Of a stretch of DNA of 64,000 nt, positions 35,862 through 44,472 are shown one piece after another. The position numbers were made by a program, and so were the translations under genes. The number at the start of each line of letters is the position of its first letter. Within the stretch, counting starts at the first letter, position 1. Location: NCBI RefSeq assembly GCF_900457465.1, contig NZ_UAUU01000011.1, positions 186,001 to 250,000 of the forward strand, in the 5' to 3' direction. The DNA is from Sphingobacterium multivorum. GTDB taxonomy: Bacteria > Bacteroidota > Bacteroidia > Sphingobacteriales > Sphingobacteriaceae. The notes beneath the pieces are model-generated. The model was not told where the DNA came from. It ran no database searches and saw only the letters and a list, made by a program, of their open reading frames with translations.

Positions 35862-36096
35862 TGAATAGAGAAAGTAGTAGGACTTGCACATGGATATGTG
35901 TTGAGGATTGCTGAGGGGGTAACCAAATGCCTACTAGATATAAAGACGATTGGCTTCATGGCCGAAATTGATGTGGCTGTTGAAACCATCGATTGTAAAT
36001 CATATCGCTTATACGAAGTAAGCATATTAACATGAATTCGGTGTTAAAATGTTGTTATCTTATTGTGATTAAGTGTGTTGTGTGTTTGTTTTTGAA

Positions 36097-36804
36097 TTAT
36101 TTTATTTCTCCTGTTGATGAATTTAATTCCCGGAAGGAACTTAATCCTCTTTCTAGGTTTATATTTCCGAGATAGCTGCTATTCATGCTCCGATTAGTTC
36201 CGTCAGCTGCAACAAAACCTAGATATAGATGATATGTATCACTTTGGGTTAGTTTCGGTATTTGAATAGATACTCGCAAATCCATAATGTAATTTTGAAG
36301 TAAAACACCTTGTGAAGCGTTTATTGGATTTTCAGGAATGAGGAGTACCAAGGTTCGGAAATCTGTCAGATCCTCGTACAAGAGTTTTTCGGTGTTTTTT
36401 AGTTCCCAAGTGATATGGATAGTTTCGTTCAACAATTGAAATGTTGCCCCTGTAATCTCTTCGTCCAAACCTCGGCTTATGGCAATCTTTTCATAATCGA
36501 TATGAAAACCTTCATCGTCTTGTTGCATGGCATGGTGAAGATTATAGGACATCGCTGCATTAAATGCTGTCATATTTTTAGCGGAGGTTGAGAAGCCGAG
36601 CCGTATGACTTTCGTGTAAGGACTTAAGAATTGTTGCATAAGTCCAAATTTGTTTCGGTTGTTCACTTCCTTTTCAGAAAGTGCTCTTTTTTTATTCACC
36701 CTCGGAAGAGACCTGACATAATTGATCTCTTTCCATTTACAAAAAACAACTGCCCCCACTTTGCCCGAGGGAGGACCATTTATACCCTGTGTTACATTTG
36801 CCAT
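36097..36804 (-). CDS. DUF6266 family protein
   Basis: A 235-residue protein that matches DUF6266 by its lead GINGPPSGKVGAVVFCKWKEINYVRS and the following KKRALSEKEVNNRNKFGLMQQFLSPY. The remainder is beta-rich with no catalytic motif, signal peptide or membrane helix. The family is common in Sphingobacteriaceae and Flavobacteriaceae, often in several copies, and has no assigned function. It is a single gene; upstream lies a short tandem repeat region. Confidence 0.82.
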   Translation of the reverse strand: MANVTQGINGPPSGKVGAVVFCKWKEINYVRSLPRVNKKRALSEKEVNNRNKFGLMQQFLSPYTKVIRLGFSTSAKNMTAFNAAMSYNLHHAMQQDDEGFHIDYEKIAISRGLDEEITGATFQLLNETIHITWELKNTEKLLYEDLTDFRTLVLLIPENPINASQGVLLQNYIMDLRVSIQIPKLTQSDTYHLYLGFVAADGTNRSMNSSYLGNINLERGLSSFRELNSSTGEIK

Positions 36805-36936
36805 AGTCTTAAATTAAATGTGTAGGGGTACTAACACACAACGAATAGATAAGTTTAGTTTAATCTATTAAATAATTGTAAATAAGGTGTTACGTAATAG
36901 GGAATTAATAGGTAGTTAAGACGGCTTCATCCGAAT

Positions 36937-36979
36937 GAGGTCCCTATAAGGTCCCTATAAAGTCCCTATCAAATCCCTT
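36937..36979. repeat. Short tandem repeat, 11-12 bp unit
   Basis: AGGTCCCTATA occurs at 36938-36948 and again at 36949-36959, then AAGTCCCTATC (36960-36970) and AAATCCCTTT (36971-36980), giving about 3.7 units that decay to one side. It lies in the 294-base gap between two minus-strand genes, about 130 bases upstream of the DUF6266 start. Confidence 0.6.
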
Positions 36980-37034
36980 TAAGTGCATTATTTTTTTGGG
37001 ATGAGATCGCTTGTTGCTTACTTAATGGTTTGCA

Positions 37035-37067
37035 CAAAAAAAGCAGATCCGAGGAGTGATCTGCTTT
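37035..37067 (-). terminator. Rho-independent terminator
   Basis: A perfect 10-bp stem, AAAGCAGATC (37040-37049) and GATCTGCTTT (37058-37067), with an A-run at 37036-37042 that reads as T on the minus strand. It ends the gene at 37099-37593. Confidence 0.85.
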
Positions 37068-37098
37068 GACTGATATATATTAGAAGTTGGCTGCTACG

Positions 37099-37593
37099 TT
37101 AACCTAGTAGTAAGGTAAATAGTGGGATCAGGGCAACTATAGAAACCATCATTGTAATACGTTTTTGAAGATATAAACTAATAGACAAGATCAATTCGCT
37201 ATGTTCAAAGCTTTCTATTTTCCCTCCATTTTTGAGCGAAGAAGGTTTGATTTCGACAACTTCCCCTTGCTCGTTCTCAATTTGCCAGGAGGTCATCCAC
37301 ATATTTTTTGATCTCCACGTGTATTTTTTATCGATTAGGCTAATAGTGGCTTTAGTTGTCCAGGTATCATATTCAATATCGCCGATCAGTTCATTGTTTT
37401 GATTGCGAATCTCCGTGTATGGGTTGAAAAATCCCCTATTTTTGAAACGGAACTGATCGTTGTGGATAGAAACATGAGCGTCCAGATTCCAATTGATAGA
37501 TTCTAAACTTCCTATAACTGCTTCATTGCGGTAGAGGGTTGATTTAGTTCCGAACAAATTATTCTTCCAGTTGTAAATTGATTTCTTTTCCAT
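37099..37593 (-). CDS. Beta-rich protein with C-terminal membrane anchor, unknown
   Basis: A 164-residue protein with no signal peptide. Most of it is alternating beta strands with repeated patterns of the type LYRNEAVIGSLESINWNLDA, FFNPYTEIRNQNNELIGDIEYD and KYTWRSKNMWMTSWQIENEQGEVVEI. This layout recalls the LURP-one/Tubby-like barrel, but I cannot confirm that by eye. The last 20 residues form one membrane helix, a tail anchor. It has its own terminator. The function is not known. Confidence 0.65.
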   Translation of the reverse strand: MEKKSIYNWKNNLFGTKSTLYRNEAVIGSLESINWNLDAHVSIHNDQFRFKNRGFFNPYTEIRNQNNELIGDIEYDTWTTKATISLIDKKYTWRSKNMWMTSWQIENEQGEVVEIKPSSLKNGGKIESFEHSELILSISLYLQKRITMMVSIVALIPLFTLLLG

Positions 37594-37771
37594 ACCTGTT
37601 TATGTTTATAAGTTTATTTTAATTCATTAGTATTAGCCCCGTTCGTTTTGTTACAGTTTTTGGAAATATTTTTTAGAGCCTATTATGGTTATTAGTAGGT
37701 GGGGGCATTCTACCTAACATGTTAGATGTCTGCGAAAAAATCCTTATTTTTACCGATAAAATCACATCGAA

Positions 37772-38827
37772 TTGACACACCAGGAAAAGTCGAGCCAGAT
37801 TAGGAGGGAAATAAATCTTTCCTACCAGCAGCTTAAAGGAATGTACCCCACCTTAAAAAGTCAGAACAGTATCGGAATGGCTCTATTCGCACTGGCGATC
37901 CTGGCAATTGTCGTTGTATCGATAGCTTGGTTTCGCGCTGTGGTTCCAACTTGGCTTATGATTGTTAGTAATGCGTTTTTTATGGGCGTGTTGCATGAAA
38001 TAGAGCATGATCTGATTCATTGGCTTTATTTTAAAAGACAAAAGGCAATTCATCATTTTATGCTTTTTAGTGTATGGATATTACGTCCATTGACGGTAAA
38101 TCCTTGGATACGCAGGACCTTGCATCATCATCATCATAAGTTTTCGGGTACATTACATGATGTTGAGGAACGCAGTGTTACGAATGGCGAGCAGTGGTCG
38201 ATCAAACGTCTGTTAACAACTCCCGATGTTGTGTTGGGTGGGCTCTTTCGACTGCATCGCATGTTTAACGATATGGATAACGAGGTGAAAAATGGAAATC
38301 TAAAGTTGGAGACTTCTTCAAAACTAAAACGGATTATGTTTTTGAGCATTGTTCCAGTGACGATTTTTGCACATGTGATTTTATATTTCTTTTTTGCAGA
38401 CCTGTTATTTGGTTGGTTAAGTGAGGTTTTTGAGTTAGATTTGAGTTTTCCACACTATGTTAATAACATGTTGATAAGTCTGCATGGGATCATTTATGTT
38501 ATTCTATTGCCAAACTTATTACGTCAGTTTTGTTTGCATTTTATTACATCAAACATGCATTATTTTGGTGATGTTGAAGCTGGAAATGTTATTGAGCAGA
38601 CGCAAGTATTGACAGTTTGGTGGACTTTTCCGATGCAATTGTTTTGTTTCTTTTTCGGTTGGACACATAGCATCCATCATTTTGTCGTCAATGAGACATT
38701 TTACGTACGTCATATTGGGCGCAAGAAGGCACAAGAAATTTTGCGCAAGTATGGGGTTCGTTTTAATGATTTGGGAACGTTTAGAAGGGCAAACCGTTTT
38801 CGTGAACTGTCCAACAAAGAAGTTTAG
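37772..38827 (+). CDS. Fatty acid desaturase family membrane protein
   Basis: A 351-residue di-iron membrane enzyme with the three His boxes of the family: HEIEHD near residue 76, HHHHHK near residue 116 and HSIHHF near residue 302. Membrane helices surround them (about 30-70, 190-225, 240-265). It probably introduces a double bond or hydroxyl into a fatty acyl chain or related lipid. The start is TTG at 37772, with an in-frame stop 15 bases upstream; an ATG at 37844 would shorten the N-terminus without loss of the His boxes. It is convergent with the XRE regulator. Confidence 0.83.
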   Translation: MTHQEKSSQIRREINLSYQQLKGMYPTLKSQNSIGMALFALAILAIVVVSIAWFRAVVPTWLMIVSNAFFMGVLHEIEHDLIHWLYFKRQKAIHHFMLFSVWILRPLTVNPWIRRTLHHHHHKFSGTLHDVEERSVTNGEQWSIKRLLTTPDVVLGGLFRLHRMFNDMDNEVKNGNLKLETSSKLKRIMFLSIVPVTIFAHVILYFFFADLLFGWLSEVFELDLSFPHYVNNMLISLHGIIYVILLPNLLRQFCLHFITSNMHYFGDVEAGNVIEQTQVLTVWWTFPMQLFCFFFGWTHSIHHFVVNETFYVRHIGRKKAQEILRKYGVRFNDLGTFRRANRFRELSNKEV

Positions 38828-38837
38828 TCCTTTTTAT

Positions 38838-39311
38838 TTACCTTTTTTTACGATAGGTTTTATAGTTACCATGCTGCTGATAGACGAGGGCTCCCTCTTC
38901 ACAATAGTTGGTTAGATAAACAGAGAATTTGTTGCTTTGGCTCTTGTCAATACCCAATTGGACCAACACTTCCGAAACACGTCGTGCTGCGTGGAAAAAA
39001 TCCGAATGATAGACGAGGTCATCCAGTTTTTTGCTTAGCGTGATTCTTTCCTGCGCATCAGGAGGTAGGGAATAGGGCGAATTAAAAACAATATCATGCT
39101 GAAAAAATACCGTCGGTTGGATTTCCAGGCTGCGGCATAAAGTTAAAAAGTTTGTGAGCGTTAAGTCTTTTCCCTTTTCTATACCATTGAGTGTTCCTGT
39201 TGAAATGCCTGTTAGATGGGATAGATCCCGTAGTGAATAATAAAGATCATTTCGTTTCGCGCGAAAGCGTAAACCAATTGTTTCCAGTAATGCTTTGTCT
39301 TCATCCGTCAT
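38838..39311 (-). CDS. XRE family helix-turn-helix regulator
   Basis: A 157-residue protein with an N-terminal lambda-repressor-like domain (about 10-65: LRFRAKRNDLYYSLRDLSHLTGISTGTLNGIEKGKDLTLTNFLTLCRSL) and a C-terminal part of unknown fold with no clear metal or cofactor site. It probably represses a local promoter. The upstream 439-base gap contains a structured repeat element (39499-39751), so its promoter lies between 39312 and about 39480. Confidence 0.85.
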   Translation of the reverse strand: MTDEDKALLETIGLRFRAKRNDLYYSLRDLSHLTGISTGTLNGIEKGKDLTLTNFLTLCRSLEIQPTVFFQHDIVFNSPYSLPPDAQERITLSKKLDDLVYHSDFFHAARRVSEVLVQLGIDKSQSNKFSVYLTNYCEEGALVYQQHGNYKTYRKKR

Positions 39312-39498
39312 ACAACGAATTGAATGACAATTTGCGCAAAATATAGTTCATTATTTTGTTTAAAAATTTGTATTTATTATTTTTTCTTTTATATTTGTTA
39401 TAACAGATGATTTAATCGGTACTGAGATTTGTTTAGTAAATAGACCCTACGTCACCGTCCTGTGTAAACCAATATAAAAAGTTATTATCTAGTAGCAC

Positions 39499-39751
39499 AC
39501 AGGCGAATGAAAAACGAAATTATTTAAGTAGATATCGTCGATTTACCTGGCTTCGGTTTCCAAGAATCCGTCAAGTTCCACCGGAGCCGTGGTAAATTGT
39601 CGAGTACGTCGGCACAATGACCGAAATTTTGGTCAGATTCTACCAGATTGTGTATGACGACACAAGTCGACTTGCCCGGCTTCGGTTTCCAAGAATCCGT
39701 CAAGTTCCGCCGGAGCTGTGGTGAGTTGCATGGTTGCGGCTATTCGCCTGT
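39499..39751 (+). ncRNA. Structured repeat element, possible non-coding RNA or MITE
   Basis: A 253-base segment bounded by the inverted 10-mers ACAGGCGAAT (39499-39508) and ATTCGCCTGT (39742-39751). Inside are two direct copies of a 63-base unit (39537-39599 and 39666-39728). Each folds as a 6-bp outer stem (TTTACC/GGTAAA; CTTGCC/GGTGAG), a small bulge, an 8-bp inner stem (GGCTTCGG with CCGGAGCC or CCGGAGCT) and a 24-base loop identical at 23 positions. Stem differences keep pairing in plus-strand RNA, including one two-sided change (T-A to C-G). Between them is a third hairpin (CACAAT 39613, ATTGTG 39647). No frame codes through it. Role unknown. Confidence 0.55.
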
Positions 39752-39936
39752 TATTGTCCACTCATAAAATAATAAATCAAATAAAACACAATCAACACAC
39801 ATACTGCAATAATAAGTGTACGTTTGAGATTTCGACCGGCAGGTTCATCATCTTTTTCCTCAACGGCAACATCAGGTAATTTCTCTTCCTGTTTTTGATC
39901 GCTATGTTCGGGGGTTTCATATTTATTTTCCATCAC
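39751..39936 (-). CDS. Small tail-anchored membrane protein, unknown
   Basis: A 61-residue protein. The first 38 residues are polar and acidic (EEKLPDVAVEEKDDEPAG), and residues 39-58 form one membrane helix (TLIIAVCVLIVFYLIYYFM) that ends three residues from the C-terminus. It has no family I recognise. The stop codon touches the right end of the structured element, so that element may serve as its 3' end. The upstream 260 bases hold the promoters of this gene and of the divergent isomerase-like gene. Confidence 0.65.
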   Translation of the reverse strand: MMENKYETPEHSDQKQEEKLPDVAVEEKDDEPAGRNLKRTLIIAVCVLIVFYLIYYFMSGQ

Positions 39937-40131
39937 TCAACTTGTTTGTTATTGTAAATAGAACAGTTGCAAATTGTAAATCGTTGAGTTGGGTATATTT
40001 TTATTCCTATAAAAAAGTATGTTATGGAGCGCTGAGCACGCGACGTGAATAAATAAAACGGTAAAGCATTGTGTTTTTTCGAGTATTTGCATACATTGCG
40101 GCTATAATTAACGCGACAAACCTAAACAACC

Positions 40132-40149
40132 TGTAAACCTGCGTTTACA
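40132..40149. promoter_or_regulatory. Palindromic operator candidate before the isomerase-like gene
   Basis: TGTAAAC (40132-40138) and GTTTACA (40143-40149) form a perfect 7-bp dyad with a 4-base centre, 47 bases before the start at 40197. Size and spacing suit a LacI/GntR-type dimer. The regulator is not in the immediate vicinity. Confidence 0.4.
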
Positions 40150-40196
40150 AATAATTTTGCGTTAAACGAAGTCTGTAATAAATAATTGAGCACTAA

Positions 40197-41084
40197 ATGA
40201 AAAGAAGAACTCTTATCGGAACATTGGTAGCTGGATGTATGATGTTGGCTGTTAGTCCAACATTTGCACAACAGAAAGCTGCAAAAAAGGAAATTGGTCT
40301 ACAGTTATATTCTGTACGTGAAGAAATCGGTAAAAACGCCAATTTCGACCAGATTCTGCAAAAGATCTCAGCATTGGGTTATACAGGAGTGGAAGCTGCT
40401 GGATACAAAGATGGTAAATTATATAACTTGAGCCCACAAGAGTTTAAGGCAAAAGTTGAAAAAGCTGGAATGAAGGTGATTTCATCACATGCAACGAAAA
40501 CGCTATCAGAGAAAGAGTTAAGCTCTGGAGATTTTACAGAATCCCTAAAATGGTGGGACGAATGTATTGCTACGCACAAAGCAGCGGGAATGAAATACAT
40601 CGTCACGCCTTGGATGGATGTACCTAAAACACTTAAGGATCTGGAAACGCAATGTCGCTACCTGGATGCTGTGGGTGCGAAATGCCGTCAGCAAGGAATC
40701 ATTTACGGATACCACAACCACTCGCATGAGTTTAGAAAAGTGGAAGATAAAGTGATGTACGATTATATGTTAGAGCATACAAATCCTGAACATGTATTCT
40801 TCGAGATGGACGTCTATTGGGCGGTCATGGGGCAAGTTAGTCCGGTTGATTACTTCAATAAATATGCGGGCAGATTCAAGGCTTTGCACATTAAGGACCA
40901 CCGCGAAATTGGCCAAAGTGGTATGGTCGGTTTCGATGCAATTTTTAACAATTCAAAAGTTGCTGGCCTGCAATATATTTTTGTTGAGCTGGAAGAAACA
41001 CGTAACGATATTTATACCGGTTTACAACAAAGTATCGATTATCTGAAAAAAGCATCTTTTGTAAAGGCTAGCTACTTAAAATAG
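40197..41084 (+). CDS. Sugar phosphate isomerase/epimerase family TIM-barrel protein, secreted
   Basis: A 295-residue protein with a signal peptide (cut after FAQQ near residue 26) and a xylose-isomerase-like TIM barrel. It has GLQLYSVREEI at the start, GYTGVEAAGYKDG, the metal-site stretches YGYHNHSHEF and FFEMDVYWAVMG, then ALHIKDH and IFVELEETRND. The metal ligands of the family (Glu, Asp, His, Glu) all have counterparts. Exported members are common in this phylum and may act on sugars or inositols in the periplasm; the substrate is unknown. It is probably monocistronic. Confidence 0.86.
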   Translation: MKRRTLIGTLVAGCMMLAVSPTFAQQKAAKKEIGLQLYSVREEIGKNANFDQILQKISALGYTGVEAAGYKDGKLYNLSPQEFKAKVEKAGMKVISSHATKTLSEKELSSGDFTESLKWWDECIATHKAAGMKYIVTPWMDVPKTLKDLETQCRYLDAVGAKCRQQGIIYGYHNHSHEFRKVEDKVMYDYMLEHTNPEHVFFEMDVYWAVMGQVSPVDYFNKYAGRFKALHIKDHREIGQSGMVGFDAIFNNSKVAGLQYIFVELEETRNDIYTGLQQSIDYLKKASFVKASYLK

Positions 41085-41093
41085 CCAAAAATC

Positions 41094-41127
41094 GGGAGAA
41101 AATTGACCCAGTTGAGACAATTCTCCG
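41094..41127 (+). terminator. Probable terminator after the isomerase-like gene
   Basis: CGGGAGAAAATTG on the left and CAATTCTCCG on the right form a stem of about 9 pairs with one bulge, 10 bases past the stop. Only a short T stretch follows (GTTTGA), so this is moderately supported. Confidence 0.5.
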
Positions 41128-41201
41128 TTTGATAGATTTATTATTTTTCGTTAACTTGAATGTAATAAAAAGGGATTTTTTATTGAATTAAATTAGACCA
41201 T

Positions 41202-42020
41202 ATGAAACGGATTATTGTTGCCACAGACTATGCTGAAGAGGCCGAACATGCCTTAAAGTTTATTATGGAAGTTTTTGCAGGAAAAGAATACGAGCTCGTT
41301 TTATTTTCTCTTCAAAATCCTTCCATTCATGCAATGAACGCTCGACTTTCTCCCGATTCTATGTTCAAGATTTTTGAACATCAAAGTAAGGTTTTACGAC
41401 GTAAAGCCGAGGCGATTACGGCCGAAAGTGGTGTTTTGACTATTCCTTATCTTGCGGCAGGTTTGTTTTATGACCAGATTACAAAATGCATCCAGGAGAC
41501 GAATGCGGATTTGTTGGTGATGGGAATGGCCAAACGTTCCTTTGATCAGGACATGCTGGGGAATACCACCACGGCAGCAATCAGTAAGTTAAAAATACCT
41601 ATCCTTTCCGTTCCGCTGGGCGCAAAATTTACGGGTCTGGAGCATATTCTTTTTGCCTGTGATATTGTTCGTGGTGTACAAAAGGAAATTCTTGAAAAAG
41701 TCAAGGATTTTGCCGCTGAATTTGGTGCGGTACTGGAGGTTCTCAATATTCGAAAAACTGTTGAGCAGCTGAATGAGGAAAAAGGAAAAGAAACACGTGA
41801 AACCATCAACGATGTGATGGGAATCGTAAGTTATTACTACAAAAATGTAACCTCCAATGAGGTTGTAAAAGCGATCCGGGACGAAGTAAAAGAGAGCAGT
41901 ACGGATCTGCTGGTCATGATCCCCTATAAGTACGGTTTTTGGAGCTCATTGACCCACCGAAGTAAAACACGGATGATGGCATCGGGTCTGGATGTTCCTT
42001 TACTGACCATCTCGATCTAA
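41202..42020 (+). CDS. Universal stress protein, two tandem domains
   Basis: A 272-residue cytoplasmic protein made of two UspA-like halves. The first (1-145) starts MKRIIVATDYAEEAEHALKF and has the nucleotide-loop region DLLVMGMAKRSF and TTAAISKLKIPILSVP. The second (148-272) starts LEHILFACDIV and ends STDLLVMIPYK and VPLLTISI. Glycine spacing in the loops is only partly kept, so ATP binding is uncertain. Tandem Usp proteins respond to starvation and stress. It has its own terminator. Confidence 0.87.
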   Translation: MKRIIVATDYAEEAEHALKFIMEVFAGKEYELVLFSLQNPSIHAMNARLSPDSMFKIFEHQSKVLRRKAEAITAESGVLTIPYLAAGLFYDQITKCIQETNADLLVMGMAKRSFDQDMLGNTTTAAISKLKIPILSVPLGAKFTGLEHILFACDIVRGVQKEILEKVKDFAAEFGAVLEVLNIRKTVEQLNEEKGKETRETINDVMGIVSYYYKNVTSNEVVKAIRDEVKESSTDLLVMIPYKYGFWSSLTHRSKTRMMASGLDVPLLTISI

Positions 42021-42034
42021 TTTTTTTTATTATA

Positions 42035-42067
42035 AAAGCCCAGGTGAACTGAGATCAGCTGGGCTTT
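42035..42067. terminator. Bidirectional terminator hairpin
   Basis: AAAGCCCAG (42035-42043) and CTGGGCTTT (42059-42067), with further TGA/TCA pairing inside. It sits between convergent genes. The T-rich stretch at 42021-42029 lies on its other flank. Confidence 0.7.
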
Positions 42068-42080
42068 ATCTTGATTGTAC

Positions 42081-42524
42081 TTATTGAAATAGGGGGAGTA
42101 TCCTATCCCAAATTTGCTGGTAGGCTTTATTGTCCCGGACGATCCCCTTATCTTCATCATAATAATTAGGTGCATCAAAGCTCCCGCCTTTACGCCTCTC
42201 TACTGAAAATATATTTAAAACTATTTTTGCTCTTTTAGCTTGTAAAGGGCTGATCAGGAAGTTGAAAATTAATTTTTCTCCTTCTTTATTGCTTAGGAGA
42301 TTATTGTTTTCGAGATACGTACTAGTTTGAATAAATCCCGAAGGCCGATCGAGCTGTGCAATAAAATAACCGCCATCCTGAAGCACTTGAATTATCTTGC
42401 TGTATGCTGAATCACTTGTGATCGGGATAGTTTTGGTGCGCTCTGGATTTTGTGCCAACAGGGGGCTGGAAAAGAAGAATACATAAGCAATCAGCATCAA
42501 GGAGAATTGGATAAAATGTTTCAT
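42081..42524 (-). CDS. Secreted protein of unknown function
   Basis: A 147-residue protein with a signal peptide (hydrophobic about 6-22, cut after LLAQ near residue 25). The mature part is a small alpha/beta domain, SDSAYSKIIQVLQDGGYFIAQLDRPSGFIQTSTY, which recalls lipoprotein-like stress domains but cannot be assigned by eye. It may be periplasmic. It lies 84 bases downstream of the GNAT gene on the same strand. Confidence 0.68.
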   Translation of the reverse strand: MKHFIQFSLMLIAYVFFFSSPLLAQNPERTKTIPITSDSAYSKIIQVLQDGGYFIAQLDRPSGFIQTSTYLENNNLLSNKEGEKLIFNFLISPLQAKRAKIVLNIFSVERRKGGSFDAPNYYDEDKGIVRDNKAYQQIWDRILPLFQ

Positions 42525-42608
42525 ATTGCCGAATTAAAGATCTTATCTAATGAATACTGTAATTTAACAATTTTATTTTTGATGACGGGTAATTAGATTG
42601 TCACGCTG

Positions 42609-43112
42609 TTATTTAATTCGTATACCTAATATTTTTAGACTACGTTCTTCCTGATCCAAGGTTGCTATATTGGGTAAGTTGGCCCATTCCTTAAAACCCA
42701 TCTTTTCAAATAATGCGATACTAGGCAAGTTGTGTGCAAAGATAAATCCCAATAAGGTATGTACGCCTAAACCTGGGGCTTTATCAATGCAGTACTGGAG
42801 AATCTGTTTACCCAGGCCCCGGCCGCGTTGCTGTTCGTCCAAATAGATACTAATTTCTACTGTTGCATCATAAGCTGGACGACCATAGAAAGATTGAAAA
42901 CTTACCCAGCCAATTACCTGGTTATTTACATCTTCTATCATCCACAGGGGTCTTTTTGAAGGGTTGTGTTCGTCAAACCATTTTTGTCTACTGGCAACAG
43001 ATACTGGGGCAGTGTCTGCAGTAACCATGCGAGAGGCTATTGTAGAATTGTATATTTCTACGATGCGTGGTAAATCTTGTTGCGTGGCGTCACGAAATTT
43101 TAATTGATTCAT
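42609..43112 (-). CDS. GNAT family N-acetyltransferase (phosphinothricin acetyltransferase-like)
   Basis: A 167-residue acetyltransferase. The lead LKFRDATQQDLPRIVEIYNSTI and TADTAPVSVASRQKWFDEH match the phosphinothricin/methionine sulfoximine branch, followed by the acetyl-CoA motif LDEQQRGRGLGKQILQYCI and LLGFIFAHNLPSIALFEKMGFKEWA. The likely substrate is an amino-acid analogue or small amine; the exact one is not predictable. It starts 8 bases after the end of the broken hydrolase gene, so the two were probably one operon. Confidence 0.9.
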   Translation of the reverse strand: MNQLKFRDATQQDLPRIVEIYNSTIASRMVTADTAPVSVASRQKWFDEHNPSKRPLWMIEDVNNQVIGWVSFQSFYGRPAYDATVEISIYLDEQQRGRGLGKQILQYCIDKAPGLGVHTLLGFIFAHNLPSIALFEKMGFKEWANLPNIATLDQEERSLKILGIRIK

Positions 43113-43120
43113 GGTTTGTA

Positions 43121-44093
43121 CTATTTATTTGTTTTGTTTGATTCTAATGTCCAAGCTAAAAAGCCATTCATAACCTCGTTCCAATGGGGCTTGTTGTAGT
43201 CGGGCCGACCATCGTTCTGAACCTCAAAATAATTGTGTTCCTGATTATAATAGCGTTTTATGGTCAGATTGCTTTTCTGATTTCTTATAAAATAAATTTT
43301 CAGTAAAAATACACTAAAGATTAATAACAGGCAAAACGATTGTAAATAAAGGCTTTACAATCGTTTTTTGATTTTTCCGGACTGTTGGCATCTTTATAAA
43401 ACGCATAGGTTTGTTCAATTTTTTGAGCGGCTTGTTGCCAAGTAATTTTTCCTTTTTGCACATCGCGTTTTGCCTGCCGTATATCTTGATCTATTCGTCC
43501 GAATATATTAGTTCCTGATAGGCCCAGTTTGCTTATTTTTTTATACCTATTTGCTAGTTTGGCCGCTACATGCCCACCTTGGGAATGTCCAAATACGACT
43601 AATTGTGAATTATCGACCCCAGGTTGTCGGCTAAGATAATCCAAAACGGTAGCGGAACGGTTTACATAGTTATCTAGATAGTCTGCTTTTTGATAAGCTA
43701 TACTCGGGGTATTTTTATCTTTTGAGTCACCATAATACCAATAAGAGTCATTAAGCTGAGATTCATCGACGATAACAGGAGTTTCTGGCATGGAAATAAC
43801 GACGAGATGGTACGACTTAATAATATCCTGGTAGTTGAAGTTGGTTAATCCTCCCCCAAAAAGGCTTAAACCTTCTTTTTATAATTAAAGTATAGCGGTA
43901 AGGGTAACGATCCCTGACAAAACAGAAATAAGGGTTTCTTACAATGTGGGTCAGGATCAATGACTAAAAAATCAATTTTGCCGTTTGGGTTTTCAAGTTC
44001 AAAAAGGGTGGATTCATTATTGACGACGCTGATATTCTGTCCGAAGATAGCTTGTGTTGCGAAGAACAAGCAGATAAAAAGAATGAATTTCAT
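43121..44093 (-). pseudogene. Alpha/beta hydrolase, decayed
   Basis: An exported hydrolase read in pieces. The first, from ATG 44093 with a signal peptide (QAIFGQ), stops at 43866 after one base is lost from an A-run near 43880. The second (about 43870-43321) has VISMPETPVIVDES and the nucleophile elbow VVFGHSQGGHVAAKLA. A third piece (from about 43290 to 43121) carries the family's C-terminal end, IRNQKSNLTIKRYYNQEHNYFEV and a HWNEVMNGFLAW helix. The strand-turn bearing the catalytic Asp between pieces two and three is missing, and no single indel restores it. This looks like genuine gene decay. The substrate class is unknown. Confidence 0.7.
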
Positions 44094-44318
44094 GTAGATC
44101 GGCTGTATAGTAAATTTGTTTTTGTCAAACTTAGATAAATTGCTTTTTATATGCAATACAATACAGATCATAAAGGTAACAATTCGAGCATGTAAGACAT
44201 TTCTTTTGTGCGGTGACTGGCTTATACGTTGTCGTTTATAAGGGCCACTGCGGTAAATTGCACGATTTCTGTGTTTTGTGAATAAAATTTACACTAATTT
44301 GAACAAATATTTCACTAT

Positions 44319-44468
44319 ATAGTGTTATTTTTTTCTCATCTTAGATTATTCAAAGATTTCTCATTAGTGTTATTATTTTAACTGATAATAGCTTGATTTA
44401 TACCATTTGATTGGTCTGTTATTGTTTATTAATAACTATAGTGTTATTTTAGATCATAGTATTTTAAC
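44319..44468. promoter_or_regulatory. Repeated motif upstream of araC-type gene
   Basis: TAGTGTTATT occurs three times exactly, at 44320-44329, 44365-44374 and 44439-44448. The last sits in ATAGTGTTATTTTA, whose complement reads TAAAATAACACTAT, and is followed by ATAGTATTTTAAC (44456-44468; complement GTTAAAATACTAT). This resembles the TAAAATAGTAT motif upstream of susC and the GH30 gene. These are likely binding sites for the regulator encoded next, implying autoregulation. The earlier part of the gap (44094-44318) shows nothing else. Confidence 0.5.
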
Positions 44469-44472
44469 AATT

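Noticed and set aside
39537..39728. Two near-identical repeats as a CRISPR array
   Set aside because: Only two copies exist, the unit is 63 bases with a 66-base spacer that is itself a hairpin, and no cas gene is nearby.
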